Source: Hespellia sp.
GTDB taxonomy: Bacteria; Bacillota; Clostridia; Lachnospirales; Lachnospiraceae
Direction: 5' to 3'
Length of the DNA: 37,267 nt
NCBI GenBank assembly: GCA_028689735.1
Contig: JAQVCP010000025.1
Coordinates: 1 to 37,267, forward strand
How positions within the stretch are numbered: the first letter of the stretch is position 1; every line of letters begins with the position of its first letter. A model generated the notes under the pieces. The model did no database searches. It was not told the DNA's origin and worked only from the letters and a program-made list of their open reading frames with translations. The position numbers and the translations under genes were made by a program. Positions 30,692-37,267 of this stretch are shown here, one piece after another.

Positions 30692-31378
30692 ATGGCAGAT
30701 AAAGTACTTATCGTAGATGATGATCCTGCAATCTGTAAGTTATTGCAGAAAGTATTAAATAGCAACGACCTCGAATCAGATATTGTAAATTGCGGAATGG
30801 ATGCTCTGAACATTCTCAATTCCCATACCTACGATGTGATTCTGATGGATGTTATGATGGAGGATATGGAAGGTTTTGATGTCATCAAGAAGCTGCGCTC
30901 CCGCGGCATTCAAACCCCGGTTATTATTATCAGTGGACGCAGCGAGGATTATGATGCTCTATACGGGCTGTCCATCGGTGCCGACGATTACATTACCAAG
31001 CCTTTCCGCCCGCTTGTTGTCGGTGCAAAAGTAAAGGCATTGATTCGCCGCAACAGCAATCAGGTGCTTTCTTCCAACAGCATCATTGAATGTGGTCGTT
31101 TTAAATATGACACAGATACGCTGCGGTTTTATAAGGATGGAGAAGAGATCATCCTCTCCGCCAAAGAAAACAGCCTGATACTTCTTTTTCTGAATCATCC
31201 GGACCAGGTCTTTACCAAAGAGATGATCTATGAGCACGTGTGGGGGAATACCATTGCCATCGATGACAATACCATCATGGTTTATGTCAACCGTCTTCGC
31301 AATAAAATCGAGGACGACCCGAGAAAGCCTCAATATATTCTCACGGTCCGCGGAACGGGTTATCGTTTCCGGGCCTAG
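30692..31378 (+). CDS. OmpR-family response regulator, locus 2
   Basis: The 228-residue regulator has a receiver domain (KVLIVDDDPAICKLLQKVL, Asp in VILMDVMMEDMEG, Ser in VIIISGRSED, Lys in YITKPFRPLVV) and a winged-helix domain (LSAKENSLILLFLNHPDQVFTKEMIYEHVWG, MVYVNRLRNKIEDDP, LTVRGTGYRFRA). It starts 12 nt after AAGAGG and is divergent from the hybrid kinase by 131 bp. It is convergent with citC of locus 2, from which it is separated by a shared terminator. It probably activates the carrier gene and the citDEFGC operon on a citrate signal. Confidence 0.93.
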   Translation: MADKVLIVDDDPAICKLLQKVLNSNDLESDIVNCGMDALNILNSHTYDVILMDVMMEDMEGFDVIKKLRSRGIQTPVIIISGRSEDYDALYGLSIGADDYITKPFRPLVVGAKVKALIRRNSNQVLSSNSIIECGRFKYDTDTLRFYKDGEEIILSAKENSLILLFLNHPDQVFTKEMIYEHVWGNTIAIDDNTIMVYVNRLRNKIEDDPRKPQYILTVRGTGYRFRA

Positions 31379-31393
31379 CCAATGCAAACACAC

Positions 31394-31443
31394 AAAAACT
31401 GCAGCTGACAACCGTTTTGATTGTCAGACCTGCAGTTTTTTTA
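31394..31443. terminator. Bidirectional terminator between the response regulator and citC
   Basis: AAAAACTGCAG..CTGACAA (from 31394) pairs with TTGTCAG..CTGCAGTTTTTT (to 31443), with a 2-nt bulge. The hairpin has A-tract and T-tract on its two sides, so it can end both the plus-strand regulator and the minus-strand citC transcripts. The citC stop lies inside it. Confidence 0.85.
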
Positions 31444-32425
31444 AATAGTTTAGCGTGGTATCCGGCACCATCTTGCCTACTTCCATCCACTTTCTCTTTC
31501 GCATATTTTCGCGAACCACAGATGCACTGATGATTCCGGCAGCATTTTTCACGCGTGGGATTTCCTTCAATGCGATTCCATATCCCGGTAAGATTTCCTT
31601 CATGGTCTGGTTATACACCCCTGTCACACCACAGTCCGGCTCTGTTCCGACAAAGCGCTCGGTAATCCCAAGCGCCGGGGCAATACATTTTGCAAACAGT
31701 TCCACATCCAGTCCGCAGTTCGCATGACTTGCCTCCACCTTATCCTTCATAAAATAAGTTGGGAATGTTGCCGCCGAAATGATGTAATCCGAGGATTTGT
31801 GAAAAATAAGGTTTGCAATATCCCTGCTCCCCTCATATGCCAGCATAAACCGGTCCTCCGACGGAATGAATGAACGCTTATCCGATAAAATAAAGACATG
31901 TACATAGTCACACTGCGCAGAGGCCTGTTCCAAAAGATAACGATGCCCCAATGTGAATGGATTGCAATTCATAACGACCGCGCCGATCTTTTTCCCTGTT
32001 TCAAGAGCTTCTGAAGGCGTCTCATCTTTCATCTTTTCAATATATTTACGAAAACCGTTGCTTCGATTTTCCATAAAAAGAACGTTTTCATTTTCGATAA
32101 TCGTATAAAAACTCAGGTCTTCAAACATGTCCCTATTCTTCGGTTTGGTATAAATAAACTGATGGACCTTCCCTTTTTCAAACTCATATTGGATCAAGTT
32201 CGACAGGATGGTACCGGATAGACCCTGTCCCTGACAGGTGGCGTCTACCGCAATACATTTTAATACGTTTTCCTCCACCGAACCGGTCGCAATGATACGG
32301 TAATCATCATCCAGTATACAGATACTGTACTCAATGCCCTCATCATATTCCAGATCCATCTTCTCGAGGAACTGTTTTAATTTTTCAAGTTCTTTCCCTT
32401 TTAAGGGATTTCCTGCCAAGATCAT
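31424..32425 (-). CDS. citC: [Citrate (pro-3S)-lyase] ligase, locus 2
   Basis: The 333-residue acetylating enzyme for citrate lyase has the same layout as the locus 1 protein: a GNAT-like N-terminal part (CIAVDATCQGQGLSGTILSNL) and a nucleotidyltransferase part (VVMNCNPFTLGHRYLLEQA, GIISASVVRENMRKR). It starts with ATG at 32425, with AAAGAGG 6 nt upstream. It is the last gene of the citDEFGC operon and ends in the shared terminator at 31394-31443. A 60-bp gap separates it from citG, compared with 2 nt in locus 1. Confidence 0.94.
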   Translation of the reverse strand: MILAGNPLKGKELEKLKQFLEKMDLEYDEGIEYSICILDDDYRIIATGSVEENVLKCIAVDATCQGQGLSGTILSNLIQYEFEKGKVHQFIYTKPKNRDMFEDLSFYTIIENENVLFMENRSNGFRKYIEKMKDETPSEALETGKKIGAVVMNCNPFTLGHRYLLEQASAQCDYVHVFILSDKRSFIPSEDRFMLAYEGSRDIANLIFHKSSDYIISAATFPTYFMKDKVEASHANCGLDVELFAKCIAPALGITERFVGTEPDCGVTGVYNQTMKEILPGYGIALKEIPRVKNAAGIISASVVRENMRKRKWMEVGKMVPDTTLNYLKKLQV

Positions 32426-32485
32426 ACGATACCTCTTTCATTCGTAAAACAGATTCTCGTTTTCCGTTTCACTTCCTGCCGTCCT

Positions 32486-33391
32486 TCAAAATTTATACTG
32501 CAGCAGATCATATACAAAAATTGTAACTGCAAGCAAATCTGCACAACCGCCTGCACTGATATTTTCTACAATAAAAAATGCATCCATCTGTTTCAGCTGT
32601 TCCACGGCATCCCTCTGATATGCTCCTCCATTTTTCAGAAATGTATCTGCACATCTATGGACCATCTCCAGGGTCTGTTCTCCTCTTCTGGATCCAATAT
32701 TACTATCCTGCACCCATTTCATGAGTGAAAACAGCGTCTGCAGCTTTACGCAGTTGTAGTCCCTGCCATCCTTCATTCCACGGTAAAACACCGGCAGCGC
32801 ATGCTTTCGCACCGATTCGTAACCCGATACGGCCTCACCTCGTATCCCTTCGATCCCGGTTCTCCGATACAGATTTTCACCGTTCGTTGTCTGAAGCTCC
32901 TGCTCCGTTTCTCTCAGGACACGCATTTCCTTCAGGAGTGTGTCCCGAACCAGCTTCTGTTCGAGAAAAAACAGTGTGTTTTCTGTCATCTGATACCCAT
33001 GGCTAATGCAGTATCCCGCAGATGCTGCCATGATTCCCATAGAAAAAATCATCCCCTTATGTGTGTTGACCCCGCCAGTAGCCTGATACATCGCCTTTTC
33101 CGCTTCCATTCCGATTTCCCGGATCTCTGCGAAGGTATCCGCGATCAGTTTTGGACTATAAGCCCCTGTCTCACACATTTGAATCAGATACGGCGTGATC
33201 ACATCTGCACTTTTTTGAAAGGTGCGCAGATCCATGTCCGTATGTGCACCGTTTGAATAACAGTCTACCAATCCTGGCTTAGGGGTCGTAAACACTTCAT
33301 CCAGCATCGCTTTTTTTGCCAGTGTACCAATCGCAAATGAGATTTCACTCACAGATATATTCAACTTGTTTCCGGTCTCATATACATTCAT
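32486..33391 (-). CDS. citG: Triphosphoribosyl-dephospho-CoA synthase, locus 2
   Basis: It makes the citrate lyase prosthetic-group precursor. The 301-residue protein carries FTTPKPGLVDCYSNGAHTDM, YQATGGVNTHKGMIFSMG, EGIRGEAVSGYESVRKHALP and SAGGCADLLAVTIFV. AAAGGAG is 9 nt before the ATG. It lies 31 bp after citF. It is clearly paralogous to the locus 1 gene but less conserved than the E and F subunits. CitX is not encoded nearby. Confidence 0.94.
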   Translation of the reverse strand: MNVYETGNKLNISVSEISFAIGTLAKKAMLDEVFTTPKPGLVDCYSNGAHTDMDLRTFQKSADVITPYLIQMCETGAYSPKLIADTFAEIREIGMEAEKAMYQATGGVNTHKGMIFSMGIMAASAGYCISHGYQMTENTLFFLEQKLVRDTLLKEMRVLRETEQELQTTNGENLYRRTGIEGIRGEAVSGYESVRKHALPVFYRGMKDGRDYNCVKLQTLFSLMKWVQDSNIGSRRGEQTLEMVHRCADTFLKNGGAYQRDAVEQLKQMDAFFIVENISAGGCADLLAVTIFVYDLLQYKF

Positions 33392-33422
33392 CCTTCTGCG
33401 CTCCTTTCATTTATTGCCCCGA

Positions 33423-34985
33423 TTACTCAGCAAAAGAAAATGGTTTGATTTCTCTCACAACATCCATGATCGTCCCGTCACGACTCTCAATGATCCCGAC
33501 CACACGGTCACCGAACTCCACCTTTTGTGGTTCACCGACAATTGCATAAGCCATGTCACGCAGTTCCTCTATCGTACAGAATGGAATGCCCTCGACATCC
33601 TTCATTGCCTCAATGAGATCCTGTCGGAGCGGATTGATTGCCACACCATAATCCGTAATGACGACATCCACTGATTCTCCCGGAGTTGTGACCGTTGTGA
33701 CATCGGTACAGATTGCCGGGATTCTTCCCTGAAGAAGCGGTGAGATCACGATGGTACATTTTGCACCTGCCGCGGTATCCGGATGTCCACCCTGGGCACC
33801 TGTGATAATACCATCCGATCCGACCACAACATTACAGTTAAAATTCACATCTACCTCTAGGGCTGCAAGAATCACATAGTCTAATTTGTTAACGAATGCG
33901 CCTTTGTTGAACGGATTCGCATACATTCCCGCACTAATTCGGAAATGCTTCTGGTTCTTGACTGATTCCACTGCGTCCAGATCGAAATCCTGTGTATCCA
34001 GCAGACAATTCACAAGACCTTTGTCCAGCAGATCACACATTGGCTTTGTAAGGCCTCCAACGCCGAATCCCATCTTGATCCCTTTCTCTTCCATAATCTT
34101 GGTCAGGGAGATTGTTGACGCGATGGACGCTCCACCGACACCGGTCTGATAAGAAAAACCATTTTTAAAATAGGGTGCGTTTGTCACAAATTTTGTACAA
34201 TAATCTGCCATCATCTGTTTTCTCACGTCTGTGGTAGGTTTGGCCGCACCGGTCGCAATTTTCTCCGGTTGTCCGATGGCATCTACCACACACACATAAT
34301 CCACTCTTGTCATCTCGATGTGTGCCGGGAAGTTCGGGAACGGAACCAGACAATCGGTGATTGCAACTACTTTATTCGCATGGTTGCTGTCTACTACCGA
34401 GTAAGAGAGTACACCACAATCGCTCTTACCGCCGATACCACGGCAGTTGCCATAATCATCACAGGTCGGCGCCCCAATGAATGCAATGTCCACAACAGTC
34501 TCGCCTGTGAGCAGCGCCCGGACACGTCCGCCATGAGAACGCATGGTAGCAAGTCCTTTTAACTTACCGTGTGAGATTGCTTCTCCGATTTTTCCACGCA
34601 CTCCGGAAGACTGGATATTCGTAATCGTTCCGTCTTCAATCATCGGAACCAGTGGGTCATGTGCTTTTCCAAGGGAGCTTGCACAGATTGTGATATCTTT
34701 GATTCCCATTTTGTGGATCTCCTCCATCACCATATTAACGACAAGATCACCCTCTCGGAAATGATGATGGAAGCTCACGGTCATGCCGTCTTTGATTCCA
34801 CATTTCACAAGTACGTCATGAATGGTGTCAACAAGCTTGCTGCTCTCATTGTCCATCAGGACTCTGGTGACCGGTCCATGCTTGATGTACTCTGTTTTAT
34901 TTTTATAATAGATTCCCTGAAATGCTTCTTTTCCTGTTTCTTTTAAAATTTCGTCTGGAATATCTCTGCCTGCTTTATTTATCAT
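33423..34985 (-). CDS. citF: Citrate lyase alpha subunit (citrate:acetyl-ACP transferase), locus 2
   Basis: The 520-residue transferase subunit is identical in length to the locus 1 protein and contains the same family blocks: MTVSFHHHFREGDLVVN, SSLGKAHDPLVPMIEDG, FIGAPTCDDYGNCRGIGG, GAQGGHPDTAAGAKC and ITDYGVAINPLR. The start at 34985 (MINKAGRDIPDE) is chosen over an in-frame ATG at 35048 because it matches the locus 1 start, follows AAGGGGG by 9 nt, and lies 1 nt after the citE stop. Proximity to the CitMHS carrier favours true citrate lyase. Confidence 0.95.
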   Translation of the reverse strand: MINKAGRDIPDEILKETGKEAFQGIYYKNKTEYIKHGPVTRVLMDNESSKLVDTIHDVLVKCGIKDGMTVSFHHHFREGDLVVNMVMEEIHKMGIKDITICASSLGKAHDPLVPMIEDGTITNIQSSGVRGKIGEAISHGKLKGLATMRSHGGRVRALLTGETVVDIAFIGAPTCDDYGNCRGIGGKSDCGVLSYSVVDSNHANKVVAITDCLVPFPNFPAHIEMTRVDYVCVVDAIGQPEKIATGAAKPTTDVRKQMMADYCTKFVTNAPYFKNGFSYQTGVGGASIASTISLTKIMEEKGIKMGFGVGGLTKPMCDLLDKGLVNCLLDTQDFDLDAVESVKNQKHFRISAGMYANPFNKGAFVNKLDYVILAALEVDVNFNCNVVVGSDGIITGAQGGHPDTAAGAKCTIVISPLLQGRIPAICTDVTTVTTPGESVDVVITDYGVAINPLRQDLIEAMKDVEGIPFCTIEELRDMAYAIVGEPQKVEFGDRVVGIIESRDGTIMDVVREIKPFSFAE

Positions 34986-34986
34986 C

Positions 34987-35886
34987 TTACATATCCCCCT
35001 TGTACACGCCGGAAGCTTTTGCAAGCTCCAGAACTCTTTTTGCTCCATCGTAAAATGCGATATCGATCATTTTACCGTCTACGGTAAACACTCCGATTCC
35101 CTGCGCTTTTTTCTCATCAATTTCTTTTACGACCTTCTCTGAGAAAATGATTTCTTTTTCCGTCGGTGTATAGACATCGTGCACAATCGAAATCTGTCTT
35201 GGATTCACAAGTGATTTCCCATCAAATCCCATCATCTTGATCATTTCGACTTCTTTTTTAAAGCCTTCCATGTCATCTAAATTCGTATATACGGTATCAA
35301 AGCACTGTACCTTTGTCGCTCTTGCCGCGATGATCATGTGCTGTCTGGCACCTGCAAGCTCTACGCCGCCTCCGGTGATCACCGTCTGAAGATCCTTGGT
35401 GTAATCGCCGCCACTAAGCGCGATTCCGAATAACCGCTCGGAAGCTTCACAGATATCAAGTGCTTTCATTACGCCCATTGCGGACTCCAGTGCCGCCATA
35501 AGAAGCATACTTCCCGGCTCTTTTCCGAAGGCCACTTCATCTTCTGCTACAGCAGCTTCAATTCTTTTTACATCCTCTGCGCTCTCTACCTTTGGAATAC
35601 GGATTGCATCCGCACCGCCTGCAACACAGACACGGACATCTTCTCTCCAATGAGGTGTGTCAAGACCATTGATCCGGACGATCCTCTCTACTCCACGGTA
35701 ATCGATTTCCTGCAGTGCATGGTATAAGGAATATCTTGCCGCATCCTTTTCTCCTTCTGCAACCGCATCTTCCAGATCCAGCATAATCGAATCTGGTCTG
35801 TAGATATATGGGTCTTTAATTAATCCCGGCTTCTGGCAGTTCAAGAACATCATACTTCTTCTCAATCTTTTTTTATTTGGATTCAT
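34987..35886 (-). CDS. citE: Citrate lyase beta subunit, locus 2
   Basis: The 299-residue citryl-ACP lyase subunit has the blocks MMFLNCQKPGLIKD, SIMLDLEDAVAEGEKDAAR, IVRINGLDT, IRIPKVESAED, LMAALESAMGVMKAL and LFGIALSGGDYTKDLQ. The start at 35886 (MNPNKKRLRR) matches the locus 1 paralogue and overlaps the citD stop by one base (TAATG). An upstream in-frame ATG at 35907 lies inside citD. Confidence 0.95.
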   Translation of the reverse strand: MNPNKKRLRRSMMFLNCQKPGLIKDPYIYRPDSIMLDLEDAVAEGEKDAARYSLYHALQEIDYRGVERIVRINGLDTPHWREDVRVCVAGGADAIRIPKVESAEDVKRIEAAVAEDEVAFGKEPGSMLLMAALESAMGVMKALDICEASERLFGIALSGGDYTKDLQTVITGGGVELAGARQHMIIAARATKVQCFDTVYTNLDDMEGFKKEVEMIKMMGFDGKSLVNPRQISIVHDVYTPTEKEIIFSEKVVKEIDEKKAQGIGVFTVDGKMIDIAFYDGAKRVLELAKASGVYKGDM

Positions 35887-36185
35887 TATTCGATCACACC
35901 TCCCCATGGCAGATTCTCTTTCTGATCATTTGAGCGAAACACAGCACATTCCACTCTCGCTTTTAATGTACAGTTCAGTGCGCCTTTGTCCACGACCGTA
36001 ATTTTTGCATTTTGAACAGACAATCGATCTAAAGTTTCCATGACTACTTTTTTAATTTCATTTCCATACTGATGAATGACTGTACTGCTCAACTCAAAGT
36101 CAATTCCTTCCTCACATGGTTCAACCGTTACCATCGCATCGCTGGATTCCAATGTTCCCGCAGCCGCAGGTTTTAAGATTTCCAT
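35886..36185 (-). CDS. citD: Citrate lyase acyl carrier protein (gamma subunit), locus 2
   Basis: The 99-residue prosthetic-group carrier has the attachment Ser conserved at position 14 in AGTLESSD, as in E. coli CitD, and the block VDKGALNCTLKARVECAVFR intact. AGGAGG lies close before the ATG. It is the first gene of the locus 2 operon. Its promoter region (36186-36290) holds four CTTAA boxes. Confidence 0.95.
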   Translation of the reverse strand: MEILKPAAAGTLESSDAMVTVEPCEEGIDFELSSTVIHQYGNEIKKVVMETLDRLSVQNAKITVVDKGALNCTLKARVECAVFRSNDQKENLPWGGVIE

Positions 36186-36228
36186 TTTCTACCTCCTTGA
36201 TTCACTCTAAATGTTTTCGCTTTTGTAG

Positions 36229-36280
36229 CTTAAGTGAATCTTAAAACGGCAATCTTAAATAATCACACGCAATTTCTTAA
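36229..36280 (-). promoter_or_regulatory. CTTAA box array upstream of citD (locus 2)
   Basis: CTTAA occurs at 36229, 36240, 36254 and 36276: the first pair is 11 bp apart and the last pair 22 bp apart, with 14 bp between pairs. This matches the 22-bp spacing of the CTTA(A/C) boxes before the citrate carrier gene and suggests binding of one OmpR-family regulator. No convincing -35 box is visible, consistent with activation. Confidence 0.45.
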
Positions 36281-36286
36281 TATTTA

Positions 36287-36826
36287 TTAAGCTAAGCGCA
36301 GCTCCCCGGTCACAGAATCCATAATATATCCGCAGATTTCAATGTTTTCAGGCATAAGCGGGTGATTTTTCAGAACATAGACCGTATCCTGGACCGACTG
36401 TTCCACACTGTCGAAACCACTCAGCCAGTTTTCAAAGTCGATTCCACTGTGTCGAATGATCTCGATATGCTTTTCTTTTATTCCACGTTGTTTCAGTTCC
36501 TCCAGCATCTCTTTTGCATTCAGCCCCTGCACTCCGCAGTCTGTGTGCCCGATCACCATGATCTCAGTGACTCCCAGCTCAACAATTGCTACGAGAAGAC
36601 TGCGCATCACACTTCCATAAGGATGTGTGATGACACCGCCCGCATTTTTGATGATTTTTGCATCACCATTCTTGATTCCAAGTGCCGCCGGCAGCAGTTC
36701 GGTCAGGCGGGTGTCCATGCATGTCAGTATCGCAAGATGTTTGTCCGGATATTTGCTTGTTTCATATTTTTTATATTTTTTTTCTTTTACAAATTTTTTG
36801 TTATACTCTATAATCTTCTCTACCAT
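36287..36826 (-). CDS. Beta-class carbonic anhydrase
   Basis: This zinc enzyme interconverts CO2 and bicarbonate. The 179-residue protein has the beta-class ligands in LTCMDTRLTELL (Cys and the Asp-Arg dyad) and VIGHTDCGVQGL (His and Cys), plus IIKNAGGVITHPYGSVMRSLL between them. The length is typical of small bacterial beta enzymes. AGGGAGAAG precedes the ATG. Its stop is about 100 bp upstream of citD. It may manage CO2/bicarbonate linked to oxaloacetate decarboxylation during citrate fermentation, but could equally be independent. Confidence 0.92.
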   Translation of the reverse strand: MVEKIIEYNKKFVKEKKYKKYETSKYPDKHLAILTCMDTRLTELLPAALGIKNGDAKIIKNAGGVITHPYGSVMRSLLVAIVELGVTEIMVIGHTDCGVQGLNAKEMLEELKQRGIKEKHIEIIRHSGIDFENWLSGFDSVEQSVQDTVYVLKNHPLMPENIEICGYIMDSVTGELRLA

Positions 36827-36863
36827 TTCTTCTCCCTTTCTGCTTTCATTTTACCGCGGATAC

Positions 36864-37267
36864 TTACAGCACAATTCCGAATGCTCCGTAAAAAATGATT
36901 CCCAGAGCTGCGGACGCCAGGATTACTTTTGGCACACTCCACTGCCGCTTTATAATCAGGAACAGCATCAGGATTCCGATGAATATTCCACTCACACTGA
37001 AATGATTATTAATATAATAATTTGAAATACACAGTGACATGATCACGGCAGCCAGCATTCCGATGCAGATTGGACGAATGACATACAATATATGTTCAAA
37101 TACCGTATTATGCTTCAATTTTGCAAACATCGCCGCCACGATCATGGTCAGTGTATAGGCCGGCATAAGCACTCCCAGAACCGCAACAAGTCCTCCCATG
37201 ATTCCACTGACCTGCATTCCTGCAAAGGTTGCACAGTTCAGCCCAAAGGGACCCGGCGTCATCTCGG
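36864..37267 (-). CDS. Chromate transporter (ChrA) family protein, truncated by the window edge
   Basis: The C-terminal ~134 residues of a membrane protein with four to five helices. The start of the visible part, EMTPGPFGLNCATFAGMQVSG, is the conserved internal ChrA motif (TPGP..N.ATF.G.QV.G), so the N-terminus lies beyond the right end. IIKRQWSVPKVILASAALGI closes the protein. Short ChrA halves are usually encoded in tandem pairs in Firmicutes, so a second half may follow just outside the window. The substrate (chromate, sulphate or other) is unproven. It lies 37 bp upstream of the carbonic anhydrase gene. Confidence 0.88.
   Translation of the reverse strand, partial: EMTPGPFGLNCATFAGMQVSGIMGGLVAVLGVLMPAYTLTMIVAAMFAKLKHNTVFEHILYVIRPICIGMLAAVIMSLCISNYYINNHFSVSGIFIGILMLFLIIKRQWSVPKVILASAALGIIFYGAFGIVL

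Noticed and set aside
34987-35048. N-terminal extension of CitF (locus 2) to an ATG at 35048
   Set aside because: The extension lies inside citE, is absent from the equal-length locus 1 paralogue, and the downstream ATG has a strong RBS.
1-37267. CRISPR arrays, tRNA/rRNA genes, insertion sequences, prophage genes, common riboswitches
   Set aside because: No regularly spaced repeats, tRNA-like cloverleaf stretches, transposase or phage genes, or recognisable riboswitch cores were seen on reading. The only large repeats are the two 119-bp promoter copies and the paralogous lyase operons.

Overview
The window is a low-to-mid G+C Firmicutes chromosome segment, most likely from a gut Clostridia (Lachnospiraceae-like) organism. 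This rests on AGGAGG-type ribosome binding sites, several GTG/TTG starts, many short intrinsic terminators, and a gene set (YhgE/Pip, LrgAB, TetR-controlled small cassettes, OmpR-type two-component systems, ACP-dependent citrate lyases, citrate carriers) typical of anaerobic fermenters. No rRNA, tRNA, CRISPR array, prophage or insertion sequence is visible, so the species cannot be fixed.

Left part (1-15.8 kb): mixed housekeeping and accessory genes. A YhgE/Pip-like membrane protein is divergent from a TetR regulator. Next come a lysine-rich protein with a possibly broken downstream partner, a NagD-like HAD phosphatase, a cytidylate-kinase-like protein and lrgAB. A compact cassette (TetR, 7-TM terpene-cyclase-like protein, 2[4Fe-4S] ferredoxin) lies between two ~119-bp copies of the lrgA promoter region. 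It is followed by an RsuA-family pseudouridine synthase, a radical SAM-TetR operon with a perfect palindromic operator, two gene fossils, small membrane or repeat proteins, and an OmpR-type two-component system with a membrane protein.

Centre (15.8-28.3 kb): citrate-lyase-like locus 1. A large operon on the minus strand runs aconitase-family hydratase, citD, citE, citF, citG, citC. Upstream lie a LysR regulator and, divergent from it, a DUF6282 metallohydrolase-like gene and a MatC/SLC13-like dicarboxylate carrier that is frameshifted here. A conserved promoter element containing a TATCGG-N5-CCGATA-type palindrome precedes the hydratase operon and an otherwise overlooked 53-codon gene. The palindrome alone also occurs in the lysR/DUF6282 gap, so these units may form one regulon. 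The locus looks like a pathway that takes up a carboxylic acid, possibly hydrolyses it, hydrates it, and cleaves it with an ACP-type lyase; mesaconate/citramalate chemistry is one candidate.

Right part (26.9-37.3 kb): citrate-lyase locus 2, probably classical citrate fermentation. It holds a CitMHS citrate carrier, a Cache-type hybrid histidine kinase, a divergent OmpR-family regulator, and citD-E-F-G-C in the same order. A beta-carbonic anhydrase and a truncated chromate-transporter subunit follow. CTTA(A/C) elements spaced 11 or 22 bp apart occur upstream of both the carrier and citD, which suggests common control by this two-component system. Neither citrate lyase locus contains citX or oxaloacetate decarboxylase genes.
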